Shown: positions 16,147-23,575 of the stretch, in pieces
How the letters are laid out: every line of letters starts with the position of its first letter
Position numbering within the stretch: the stretch's first letter is position 1
Assembly (NCBI RefSeq): GCF_003254565.1
Contig: NZ_QJRI01000177.1
Span: 1 to 64,000 of the forward strand
Length of the DNA: 64,000 nucleotides
Source of the DNA: Flavobacterium nitrogenifigens
GTDB taxonomy: Bacteria; Bacteroidota; Bacteroidia; Flavobacteriales; Flavobacteriaceae
Direction of reading: 5' to 3'
Translations under genes and position numbers: made by a program
Notes under the pieces: model-generated
Database searches by the model: none
What the model saw: the letters and a program-made list of their open reading frames with translations, nothing else
What the model was told of the DNA's origin: nothing

Positions 16147-16188
16147 TACTAATAAATTTATTTTTAGTATCTAATTAATTACTATTTT

Positions 16189-16228
16189 CGGGGAAAGTAA
16201 ATTTATATGTTACGGTCCCCGTTTTTTT
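16189..16228 (+). terminator. Terminator-like hairpin over the kinase start codon, copy 2
   Basis: CGGGGA (16189-16194) pairs with TCCCCG (16216-16221), is extended by GTAA/TTAC inside and is followed by seven T. The kinase ATG at 16207 is in the loop. Conserved with 7609-7647. Confidence 0.65.
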
Positions 16229-17952
16229 ATTTTATTCTACTTATTTTTCTTTTTTCTTGTAAAGAAGAAAGCATCAATCATCCTGATGCAGAATTGATTC
16301 GAAAACAAGCACTTAGTTTACGAGATACGGCAGACGAAAATTATGTAAAAGAAAACTTTAATAACGCTTTTTATGAATTTAACAAATCAAAAGCTCTTTT
16401 TGAAACTTTAAAAGATAGCACCAATATTTCTTATGTCCTTATCCAAATGGCAATCATTCAGCAGATCAATGGAGATTATTATGGCAGTAAAGAAACCGTA
16501 ACTGAAGCTTTGCCTTATGCTAGAAAAAACAAAAATCATAGAAGTTGCATAAATAACGCATTAGGGATTGCTGATAAAGAACTTTCTCTTTACCAAGATG
16601 CTATATTTTATTATGAGGAGTCGGCTAAAGATTCCGATAGTTTTCAGGAGAAGCTGCCTTCTTTAAGTAATATTGCAGTTGTCTATATTCTTCAAAAGAA
16701 ATATGATAAAGCAATTACACTTTTAGAATCAATTTTAAGCCAAAGATTACTAAACGAAAAATCTAACGCTCGTACCAAAGGAAGAATACAAGATAATTTA
16801 GGTTATGCTTATTTAAAAAAGGGAGCGGAAGATAAAGGATTTCATTTAATGGATGAAGCACTCCAGATCAAAATGGAAACTAAGGATACCTATAGCAGTA
16901 TCGAAAGTTATTTACATCTTGCAGACTATTATTCTAAAAAGAATCTTCAAAAATCAGACGAAAACGCTCTTACAGCGTATAACATTTCTACAAAACTAAA
17001 TAGTATTGATGAAAGATTAGAAGCCCTGCAAATATTAATCTCAAATGATAACAGTCCTAATACCGCAAAATATACCCAAAAGTACTTTACATTAAATGAC
17101 AGCATTATTAAGGTTCGAAATAATTTTAAAAATAAGTCCGCAAAAATCAAGTACGATGCTAAAAAGGAAAAAGACGAAAACGAAAAACTTCGTTTAGAAA
17201 AGGCCGAGAATCAATTATCGCTTCAAAGAGCTAAATACCTAAAAATTGTATCGGTAATTGTTTTTGCTTTTTTAGTTATTCTAATATTCATTTTGATACG
17301 CTATTATAAAAATAAAAATAAAGCTATCGAATTTAAAACCTCATATAATACTGAAACCCGTATTGCTAAAAAAATCCATGATGAATTGGCAAATGATGTC
17401 TTTCAAGTTATAGCTTTTGCTGAATCTCAACCGTTATCTGTAGAAAACACAAAAGAAAATCTGCTGCAAAAACTGGATGATATCTACAGCCGTGTACGCG
17501 GAATTTCAAGAGAAAACAATAGTATCGATACTGGTGCAAATTTTACCCACAGCATAAAAGAAATGCTCTCGGCTTATAACACACGAGAGAGAAATATTAT
17601 GGTTACCAATTTAGAAAACATAAATTGGGAAAATATTGATGATATAAAAAAGATCACCATAAGCCGAATTTTACAGGAATTAATGGTAAATATGAAAAAG
17701 CACAGCGAAGCAAGTATTGTGGTTATACGATTTGAAAGTGACCAAAAATCAATTTCGATAAGCTATAGGGACAACGGCAAAGGCTGCGAAAAAAGTATGG
17801 TTGTGAAAAATGGCCTTCAAAACATGTCAAATCGTATTCTAGCTGTTAACGGAACATTTGATATTGAAACAGAACCTGACAAAGGATTTAAAGTAAAAAT
17901 ATCGATGCCAGAACAAACCCAGATTAAGGTAAAAGAAAAATTCGCGTATTAA
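16207..17952 (+). CDS. TPR-containing lipoprotein-type sensor histidine kinase, cassette 2
   Basis: 581 aa with the same architecture as the kinase at 7626: signal peptide with lipobox FSCKEES, TPR region, coiled coil (KIKYDAKKEKDENEKLR), a membrane helix around residues 345-365, HisKA_3-type helix with about His391 (IHDELANDV), and an HATPase domain with ELMVNMKKH and DNGKG. The C-terminus is about 10 residues longer and basic. No response regulator follows; a terminator comes directly after the gene. It either signals through the regulator at 9339 or through an unlinked one. Confidence 0.88.
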   Translation: MLRSPFFYFILLIFLFSCKEESINHPDAELIRKQALSLRDTADENYVKENFNNAFYEFNKSKALFETLKDSTNISYVLIQMAIIQQINGDYYGSKETVTEALPYARKNKNHRSCINNALGIADKELSLYQDAIFYYEESAKDSDSFQEKLPSLSNIAVVYILQKKYDKAITLLESILSQRLLNEKSNARTKGRIQDNLGYAYLKKGAEDKGFHLMDEALQIKMETKDTYSSIESYLHLADYYSKKNLQKSDENALTAYNISTKLNSIDERLEALQILISNDNSPNTAKYTQKYFTLNDSIIKVRNNFKNKSAKIKYDAKKEKDENEKLRLEKAENQLSLQRAKYLKIVSVIVFAFLVILIFILIRYYKNKNKAIEFKTSYNTETRIAKKIHDELANDVFQVIAFAESQPLSVENTKENLLQKLDDIYSRVRGISRENNSIDTGANFTHSIKEMLSAYNTRERNIMVTNLENINWENIDDIKKITISRILQELMVNMKKHSEASIVVIRFESDQKSISISYRDNGKGCEKSMVVKNGLQNMSNRILAVNGTFDIETEPDKGFKVKISMPEQTQIKVKEKFAY

Positions 17953-17957
17953 AAAAA

Positions 17958-17985
17958 CCTTTCAGAATTAATCTGAAAGGCTTTT
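17958..17985 (+). terminator. Intrinsic terminator of cassette 2
   Basis: CCTTTCAGA / TCTGAAAGG stem with a short loop and CTTTT, a few nt after the kinase stop. Confidence 0.75.
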
Positions 17986-18022
17986 CTCTTCAAAAAACAA
18001 TAGTATTATAACCTTTACTAGC

Positions 18023-18556
18023 TTATAATGTTTCGTTTAAAACAGCCACCGCTTCTTTCCAGTTATTTACTCTTAGATGGTGTGTTTTGTTTATATTGTG
18101 AAAGGCAGTAAACATAATAGGTTTACCCATACAGTAATCTAAATTTTTACAGTGATCATCAATTAAATAATCGGTGTTTATAATTCTTTTACTGCCGCAT
18201 AAAACTATATTTTCCCATTTTATAAAAGGAAAGTGTTCTGCAAGCCATTCTACTTTTTCAGCAAGAGAGATTGGAAATTCTGTTGCTGCTGAAACAATAA
18301 ATATTTCAAAATTCTTTTGGAGTTCTTGCAAACTCTCAACTGCATCTGGCATTACCGGCAGGTTTCTAAAAAAGTTCCCTTTATTTAAAATTCTGTGCAA
18401 AAGCGCTCTTTCTTTAAAAGCTTCTTCTTCGCTTAATCCTTGAATTCCTTCTTTCGAAAGGTTCATTCCGTATTCTTTATTATATTCTTCAATCAATTGG
18501 GTTTCTATATCGGCTAGTACCCCATCCATATCGACTGCAATGGTTTTCTTTCTCAT
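18023..18556 (-). CDS. 5'(3')-deoxyribonucleotidase-like HAD phosphatase
   Basis: 177 aa. HAD motif I is VDMDGVLAD near the N-terminus, motif II the SAA segment in IFIVSAATEF, and the C-terminal acidic motif is LIDDH. This matches the NT5C family of short HAD phosphatases that dephosphorylate (deoxy)nucleotides in the cytoplasm. It is divergent from a DeoR regulator whose operator-like palindrome sits between them, so it may belong to that regulon. The exact substrate is unproven. Confidence 0.85.
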   Translation of the reverse strand: MRKKTIAVDMDGVLADIETQLIEEYNKEYGMNLSKEGIQGLSEEEAFKERALLHRILNKGNFFRNLPVMPDAVESLQELQKNFEIFIVSAATEFPISLAEKVEWLAEHFPFIKWENIVLCGSKRIINTDYLIDDHCKNLDYCMGKPIMFTAFHNINKTHHLRVNNWKEAVAVLNETL

Positions 18557-18585
18557 GACAAAATTATTTTGCGGTAAAATTATGC

Positions 18586-18623
18586 AAAAATTGCAATATA
18601 TTGCAATTTTTAATTTATTTTTG
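18586..18623. promoter_or_regulatory. Perfect 26-bp palindrome and promoter of the DeoR gene
   Basis: A perfect dyad centred on TTGCAATA/TATTGCAA spans 18586-18611, with another TTGCAATATA half at 18621. A consensus -7 box TATTTTTG lies at 18616-18623, with a TTG 22 bp upstream inside the palindrome. Outer GCGGT/ACCGC arms flank the region. Autoregulation by the adjacent DeoR protein is likely. Confidence 0.7.
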
Positions 18624-18644
18624 CAATATAAAACCGCAAGTAAA

Positions 18645-19394
18645 ATGAAAAAGGAAGAACGTCAAAAAGCAATTTTAGAATATCTATCTAAAGAACACCG
18701 TGTTAGCTCTGTAGAATTAAGCGAATATCTGAGCGTTTCAGAAGATACTATCCGTAGGGATTTAAAAGAGCTTTCAGATCAAGGACTTTTAAAAGCAGTT
18801 CGAGGTGGTGCGGTGGCTCCTTCTCCGATTCCGCTTCATTATAGAAAAAGAGAAAAACACGATATCGAAAACAAAAAAATTATTGCTCAAAAAGCTATTT
18901 CGTATTTAAAAGACGGACAAGTCGTTTTTATTGACGGCGGAACCACTTCTCTAGCTTTAGTAGCAAGCTTTCCTTACGATTTAAAATTGACGGTTATTAC
19001 CAATAGTTTTCCCATCGCTTCGTTGGTGGAAGATTTACCCAATATTGATTTAATTTTTGCAGGCGGAAAAATGTGCAAGACTTCTTTTGCTACTTCGAGT
19101 ATTGAAACGATTGATTTCTTTAGGAATTTCAGAGCAGACATCTTCATTTTAGGAATTTGCAGTATTCATCACGAACGCGGTATTACGGGAATTTTATACG
19201 ACGATTCTGTATTGAAAAAAAATATGATTAAAAACTCCAATTTTGTCATCGCTTTAAGTTCTATCGAAAAAGTGGAAACTGCCGAATCATATTTTGTCTG
19301 CCCAATAAAAGACATCGATGTTTTGGTAACCAATGTTTCTCCTGATGAGGAAATTTTAAAGGCGTACAAAAATACTGGTTTAACTATTCTTTAA
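18645..19394 (+). CDS. DeoR/GlpR-family transcriptional regulator
   Basis: 249 aa from ATG 18645; the longer frame back to 18540 would cross the promoter and operator and is rejected. The N-terminal winged HTH carries the DeoR signature (RQKAILEYLSKEHRVSSVELSEYL, SEDTIRRDLKELSDQG). The C-terminal DeoRC sensor domain has the phosphosugar-binding pattern IDGGTTS and ITNSFPIA. Members usually repress sugar or nucleoside catabolic genes and are released by a phosphorylated sugar. The effector and targets are unknown here. Confidence 0.9.
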   Translation: MKKEERQKAILEYLSKEHRVSSVELSEYLSVSEDTIRRDLKELSDQGLLKAVRGGAVAPSPIPLHYRKREKHDIENKKIIAQKAISYLKDGQVVFIDGGTTSLALVASFPYDLKLTVITNSFPIASLVEDLPNIDLIFAGGKMCKTSFATSSIETIDFFRNFRADIFILGICSIHHERGITGILYDDSVLKKNMIKNSNFVIALSSIEKVETAESYFVCPIKDIDVLVTNVSPDEEILKAYKNTGLTIL

Positions 19395-19440
19395 TTTCAT
19401 AACTTTGATATAGACAATGATTTAACATTAATCTAGTGCA

Positions 19441-20250
19441 ATGGAATTCCAATATTTTCTACCATCAGAAATTCTGAAACCTTATATAAAACACTATTAT
19501 ATTTTTGAATCAGATTCTGATATAGAATTTCAAGATACTGTTTTTCCTAGTGGCGAAATGGAAATGATTTTTAATCTCGGCGATGGCATTTGGGAATCAT
19601 TGATTGATGAAAAATTTCATAAAACACCCAAAATTGAATTGTGGGGACAAATAACAAAACCACTTGCTATAAAATCAAAAGGCAGACACACTATGTTGGG
19701 TATTCGGTTTTATACCCATTCTGCAGCTTATTTTTTTAACGATGAGGTCGGAATCTTTAACGATCAAATTTTAGATTTAGAAGATGTAATTGGCAAGCCC
19801 ATAACAACGCTACATTTACAGCTTTTGGAAACTCCAGAAATTCAAAAGCGAATTGAACTTATCGAATCATTTTTAATCAAAAAATTGATAATGAATGATA
19901 ACAAGTCGCAAAAAATTCAAAAAGTGGCTCATATACTGTCTAGTTTAGTCCAAAATCCATCAGGAAGCGATATCAATACTATTGCTGCCAAATACGGAAT
20001 GACGCCTCGTTATCTTCATAAACTTGTTTTTCAGCATACGGGTCTGGCTCCAAAATCCTTTAACAAGATTATCCGTTTTCAGCGCAGTTTAAAATTAATT
20101 GCCAACAACGATTCTCCTTTAACCTCAATTGCTTACGATTCTGGTTACTTTGACCAATCGCATTTTATAAGAGATTTTAAAGCTTTTACAGGAACCACGC
20201 CAACTTCTTACCTAGAAAATCTTTCTCCAATAAATAATTTAATTATCTAA
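19441..20250 (+). CDS. AraC-family transcriptional regulator
   Basis: 269 aa. The N-terminal half is a DUF6597-like sensor domain (YFLPSEILKPYIKHYYIFE, VFPSGEMEMIFNLG). The C-terminal 100 residues are a double HTH (INTIAAKYGMTPRYLHKLVFQHTG; LTSIAYDSGYFDQSHFIRDFKAFTGTTP). It lies 46 nt after the DeoR gene. The next gene, a SnoaL-like lipoprotein, has its own -7 box, so linkage is uncertain. Confidence 0.9.
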   Translation: MEFQYFLPSEILKPYIKHYYIFESDSDIEFQDTVFPSGEMEMIFNLGDGIWESLIDEKFHKTPKIELWGQITKPLAIKSKGRHTMLGIRFYTHSAAYFFNDEVGIFNDQILDLEDVIGKPITTLHLQLLETPEIQKRIELIESFLIKKLIMNDNKSQKIQKVAHILSSLVQNPSGSDINTIAAKYGMTPRYLHKLVFQHTGLAPKSFNKIIRFQRSLKLIANNDSPLTSIAYDSGYFDQSHFIRDFKAFTGTTPTSYLENLSPINNLII

Positions 20251-20354
20251 CATCAATATTCGGCACTACTTCTTAGCATCTTAGAAGCTTAGCAACTTAG
20301 AATCTTAAAAAAAAACTGTTCCGATTTGTACAATTTAAACGTTTTTAGACGCAA

Positions 20355-20362
20355 TACCTTTG
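20355..20362 (+). promoter_or_regulatory. -7 promoter box of the SnoaL-like gene
   Basis: TACCTTTG is an exact match to TAnnTTTG, 44 nt before the ATG at 20407; the nearest upstream TTG is 26 bp away. Confidence 0.45.
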
Positions 20363-20406
20363 ATTAAAATAATATCATTTTATTCTTTTAATTAAAAACT
20401 AACGTT

Positions 20407-20889
20407 ATGAAAAATTATGCTCTTGGTACAATCTTAAAACTAATTGTATTTACCATATTATTAAACAGCTGTAATTCGGCATCAAAAAAAGAAACAGCCA
20501 ATTTAGACGAAGCAAAAAAAGCAATTCAAGAAAGTAACGCGATTTATTTTAATTCATTTAAAAATAATGATCCCTCTATCTTTATAGATCGTTATGCCGA
20601 TGATGCTTCAATATTGCTACCCAATGCACCTCAAATTTATGGAAAAGAAGGCGCCGCCAAATTCTTCAGAAAAGCCTATGACGAATATGGCTTAAGAGGC
20701 GGTAAATTTATTACGACAGCAGTTTATGGCGATGGCGTAGAATATGTTACCGAAGAAGGTTTGTGGCAGTCTTTAAATGCTAAAGGCGAACTTATGGATG
20801 ATGGCAAATTTCTTGTTCTTTGGAAAAAAACTCCTAAAGGCTGGAAAATGTTTAGAGATTCTTTTAGCAGCAATCGCGAAGCCAAATAA
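20407..20889 (+). CDS. DUF4440/SnoaL-like lipoprotein
   Basis: 160 aa. A signal peptide ends in LNSCNSA. The mature part has the NTF2-like fold signature of DUF4440/SnoaL proteins (AIYFNSFKNNDPSIFIDRYADDASILLPNAP, then WKKTPKGWKMFRDSFSSN). These cone-shaped barrels bind small hydrophobic ligands or act as steroid-isomerase-like enzymes; no catalytic role can be assigned here. Likely periplasmic, and monocistronic with a downstream terminator. Confidence 0.8.
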   Translation: MKNYALGTILKLIVFTILLNSCNSASKKETANLDEAKKAIQESNAIYFNSFKNNDPSIFIDRYADDASILLPNAPQIYGKEGAAKFFRKAYDEYGLRGGKFITTAVYGDGVEYVTEEGLWQSLNAKGELMDDGKFLVLWKKTPKGWKMFRDSFSSNREAK

Positions 20890-20910
20890 AAGTACTTTAT
20901 TAAAACCGAA

Positions 20911-20949
20911 AAAGACTTTCAGGATTTAACTTCCTGAAAATCTTTTTTA
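20911..20949. terminator. Intrinsic terminator between convergent genes
   Basis: AAAGACTTTCAGG / CCTGAAAaTCTTT stem with a T tract; serves the SnoaL-like gene and, less strongly, the S66 peptidase. Confidence 0.8.
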
Positions 20950-20968
20950 TTTATAAACGTTTTTATAA

Positions 20969-22009
20969 TTATTCTGAAACACCACTTTCTAATATGGTAA
21001 ATGTTTTATTTACGCAGTCAATTTCTGCCAATACACCAAACGGAATGGTAAATGTTGGACAGGTATGCCCAAAATCCATTTCTGTTACAATGGCAAGGTC
21101 AGTCAGTTTTTCTTCTTTTATGATTTTTAAAATCTCATCATTATATTCTTTAGCATATTTAAAATCATATGGACGACCTAAAATAATGCCTTTTATACGA
21201 TGTAAAATGCCTTGTGCTGCATAATTTCTCAGCCAATATCTCAGCGTACTTGGTTGGGCCATATTTTCAGAAGTTTCCAAAAACAAAATGCAATCATTCC
21301 ATGTCTCTACAGAAGGCCAAAAATCTGTTCCCTTCAAAAATTCTAAAACATCTAAGCAACCTCCTATCAATCTTCCTTGTACTTTTTCTTTTCCTTGTAG
21401 AAAATTCCAACCATCAGATTTCACCAGCTTTCTTTTGGTATTGGATAACGATGTATCAAACCAATCCAGATATTCTGTTGTCCAACCTTCTATGTTCGGT
21501 ACAATTTCTCCAACAGGTTTTGCCGCAAATAATGTTCTTTTAATATCCTGAATCTGATAATCGTGCATGCCGCAATTCTCAGCAAATCCAACCAAAACTG
21601 AAGTGCCATAAAAAGAAGTCAATCCAGCTTTTAAGCAGGCAAAATGCGTTATCGTTGAGTCAGAAAAACCTAAAAATATTTTCGGGTTCTTCGCTATAAC
21701 ATCCAAGTCCAAAAAAGGCAGAATCCGTACACTTTCTTCTCCCCCAATATTGCTAATGATAGCCTTTATAGATGGATCTGAAAATGCTTCCATTAAATCT
21801 TCTGCGCGAGCTTTTGGGTTATCATAAATCCAATCAGCAGGTTTCAGCGCATTTTTTGTTTCCACAACTTCCAATCCGAATACTTCTTGAAGCTGTTTCT
21901 TTCCATATTCATATCGGTGAGGCAATTCCCCTGCGCCTCCCCAAGAAAGCGATATGGTAGCAACTTTATCTCCTTTTTTTAATGCTTTAGGTTTAGTGAG
22001 ATTTTTCAT
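20969..22009 (-). CDS. LD-carboxypeptidase family protein (peptidase S66, MccF-like)
   Basis: 346 aa, typical S66 length. The nucleophile elbow is GFSDSTIT; the C-terminal catalytic region includes GRLIGGCLD, LFLETSE and the His-containing FGHTCP segment. S66 enzymes either trim murein tetrapeptides during peptidoglycan recycling (LdcA) or cleave microcin C-type aminoacyl nucleotides (MccF). Length and the YWLRNYAAQGIL region fit the MccF branch better. No signal peptide; cytoplasmic. Confidence 0.88.
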   Translation of the reverse strand: MKNLTKPKALKKGDKVATISLSWGGAGELPHRYEYGKKQLQEVFGLEVVETKNALKPADWIYDNPKARAEDLMEAFSDPSIKAIISNIGGEESVRILPFLDLDVIAKNPKIFLGFSDSTITHFACLKAGLTSFYGTSVLVGFAENCGMHDYQIQDIKRTLFAAKPVGEIVPNIEGWTTEYLDWFDTSLSNTKRKLVKSDGWNFLQGKEKVQGRLIGGCLDVLEFLKGTDFWPSVETWNDCILFLETSENMAQPSTLRYWLRNYAAQGILHRIKGIILGRPYDFKYAKEYNDEILKIIKEEKLTDLAIVTEMDFGHTCPTFTIPFGVLAEIDCVNKTFTILESGVSE

Positions 22010-22062
22010 ATTAATAGCTTTTGAAACACAAATATACAGAAGTCTTTTTTTTATTTGGAAAC

Positions 22063-22099
22063 AAAAAAGCCTTTCAAGATTTTACTCTTAAAAGGCTTT
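22063..22099 (-). terminator. Terminator of the RND efflux operon
   Basis: On the minus strand: GAAAGCCTTTtaa...TTGAAAGGCTTTTTT; stem of about 9 bp with a U tract, 25 nt after the outer-membrane gene stop. Confidence 0.8.
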
Positions 22100-22123
22100 C
22101 CTTCTACAAATTAATTGGCAAAA

Positions 22124-23575
22124 TTATTTCCATCCGCCGCCCAAGTCTCTGTAAACATGAACTGCAGCATTTAGTTGTTCTTTTTTAGTGTCTATTAATT
22201 CTAGTTTTGCTTCTAATGCATCTCTCTGAGTCATCAAAACTTCGAAATAATCTACTCTTGCCGATTTAAACAAATCGTTTGAAACATCAATAGAAGTATT
22301 TAAAGCGTCAACTTGTTTTGACTTAAGATCATATCCTTTTTGAAGATTCTCAATCTTAGACATTTGGTTTGAAACTTCTAAATAAGCATTTAAAACCGTA
22401 CGATCGTAATTGTATAATGCTTGAATCTGTCTTGCATTGGCACTTGCAAACTCCGCTTTAATTGCATTTCTGTTAATCAAAGGCGCTACAAGGTCTCCTG
22501 CCAACGAATATAAAAGCGATTCTGGCATGGTGAACAAATAAGAAGGTTTGAAAGCCTGTACTCCAATCGCAGCCGTAATATCCAAAGAAGGATAAAACTC
22601 AGCACGAGCAACCTTTACGTCCAGTTTTGCAGCAACCAATTCTAATTCCGCTTGTTTCACATCTGGTCGATTCTGTAATAATTGAGATGGAATTCCAGAA
22701 CTTACAGCTGCTGGCAATAAACTTAAGAAATTAGTGCTGTTGGTTCTTTTAATTTCCTGAGGATATCTTCCTAACAAAAAGTTGATTTTATTTTCGTTTT
22801 CTTTTATCTTTTGTAAAATTTCGAACTCTAAACTCTGTGAAGTTAAAACCTCTGCTTCAAATTTCTTAACTCCCAATTCAGTTGCTCTTGCCGCTTGTTT
22901 TTGAACTTTTACAATTTCTAAAGCGTTAGTCTGCAATTTGATGGTCTGCTTAACAATATCCAACTGATTGTCTAAGGCTAATAATTCATAATAAGAATCG
23001 GCAACTTCTGCGATGAGGTTGGTAATGACAAAGTTTTTTCCTTCAACTGTAGCTAAATATCTGTTTAAAGCTGCTTTTTTAGAATTACGCAATTTTTTCC
23101 AGATATCTACTTCCCAGTTTGCATAAGCGGCGATAGTAAAATCTCCTAACGGGTCTGGTGTTTCTACGCCTGGTTTAATCTCTGTTGTAGCATCACCCGC
23201 ACCTTGGCTGGTATATCTACCCACTTTTTCTACTCCCGCTCCCGCACGTAAACCTGCTGTTGGCAATAAAAGTCCTTTTTTTACACGGATATCATTCTTA
23301 GCAATTTCAATTTCCTGTAAAGTAATATTTAGTTCCTGATTGTTTTTAAGAGCAGCGTCTATTAACTCAACAAGGTTCTGATCTTTAAAATAGTCTTTCC
23401 AGTTTAATGCTGCTGTATTATTGTTGGCATCTTGCGTTTGAGCTGTTGCACCAAACGACTCAGGAACTGGTGTACTGGTTGTAACTGCTGCCTCAGGTGC
23501 AGGGGTTTTACACCCTGCAACTGCTAGACAAACAGCTAATGCAATACTATATTGATATGATTTAACTTTATACAT
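22124..23575 (-). CDS. RND efflux outer-membrane lipoprotein (NodT/OprM type)
   Basis: 483 aa from ATG 23575, which overlaps the end of the RND pump gene by 8 nt; a further upstream start is unnecessary. A signal peptide with lipobox VAGCKTP (Cys22) makes it a lipidated TolC-like channel. Two OEP repeats are visible, with QNRPDVKQAELELVAAKLDVKVARAEFYPSLD typical of the NodT family. Third gene of a membrane-fusion/pump/channel operon; forms the outer-membrane duct of the tripartite pump. Confidence 0.92.
   Translation of the reverse strand: MYKVKSYQYSIALAVCLAVAGCKTPAPEAAVTTSTPVPESFGATAQTQDANNNTAALNWKDYFKDQNLVELIDAALKNNQELNITLQEIEIAKNDIRVKKGLLLPTAGLRAGAGVEKVGRYTSQGAGDATTEIKPGVETPDPLGDFTIAAYANWEVDIWKKLRNSKKAALNRYLATVEGKNFVITNLIAEVADSYYELLALDNQLDIVKQTIKLQTNALEIVKVQKQAARATELGVKKFEAEVLTSQSLEFEILQKIKENENKINFLLGRYPQEIKRTNSTNFLSLLPAAVSSGIPSQLLQNRPDVKQAELELVAAKLDVKVARAEFYPSLDITAAIGVQAFKPSYLFTMPESLLYSLAGDLVAPLINRNAIKAEFASANARQIQALYNYDRTVLNAYLEVSNQMSKIENLQKGYDLKSKQVDALNTSIDVSNDLFKSARVDYFEVLMTQRDALEAKLELIDTKKEQLNAAVHVYRDLGGGWK

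Noticed and set aside
18540..18644. N-terminal extension of the DeoR regulator
   Set aside because: The extension would span the perfect palindrome and -7 box; the conserved DeoR N-terminus starts at 18645.
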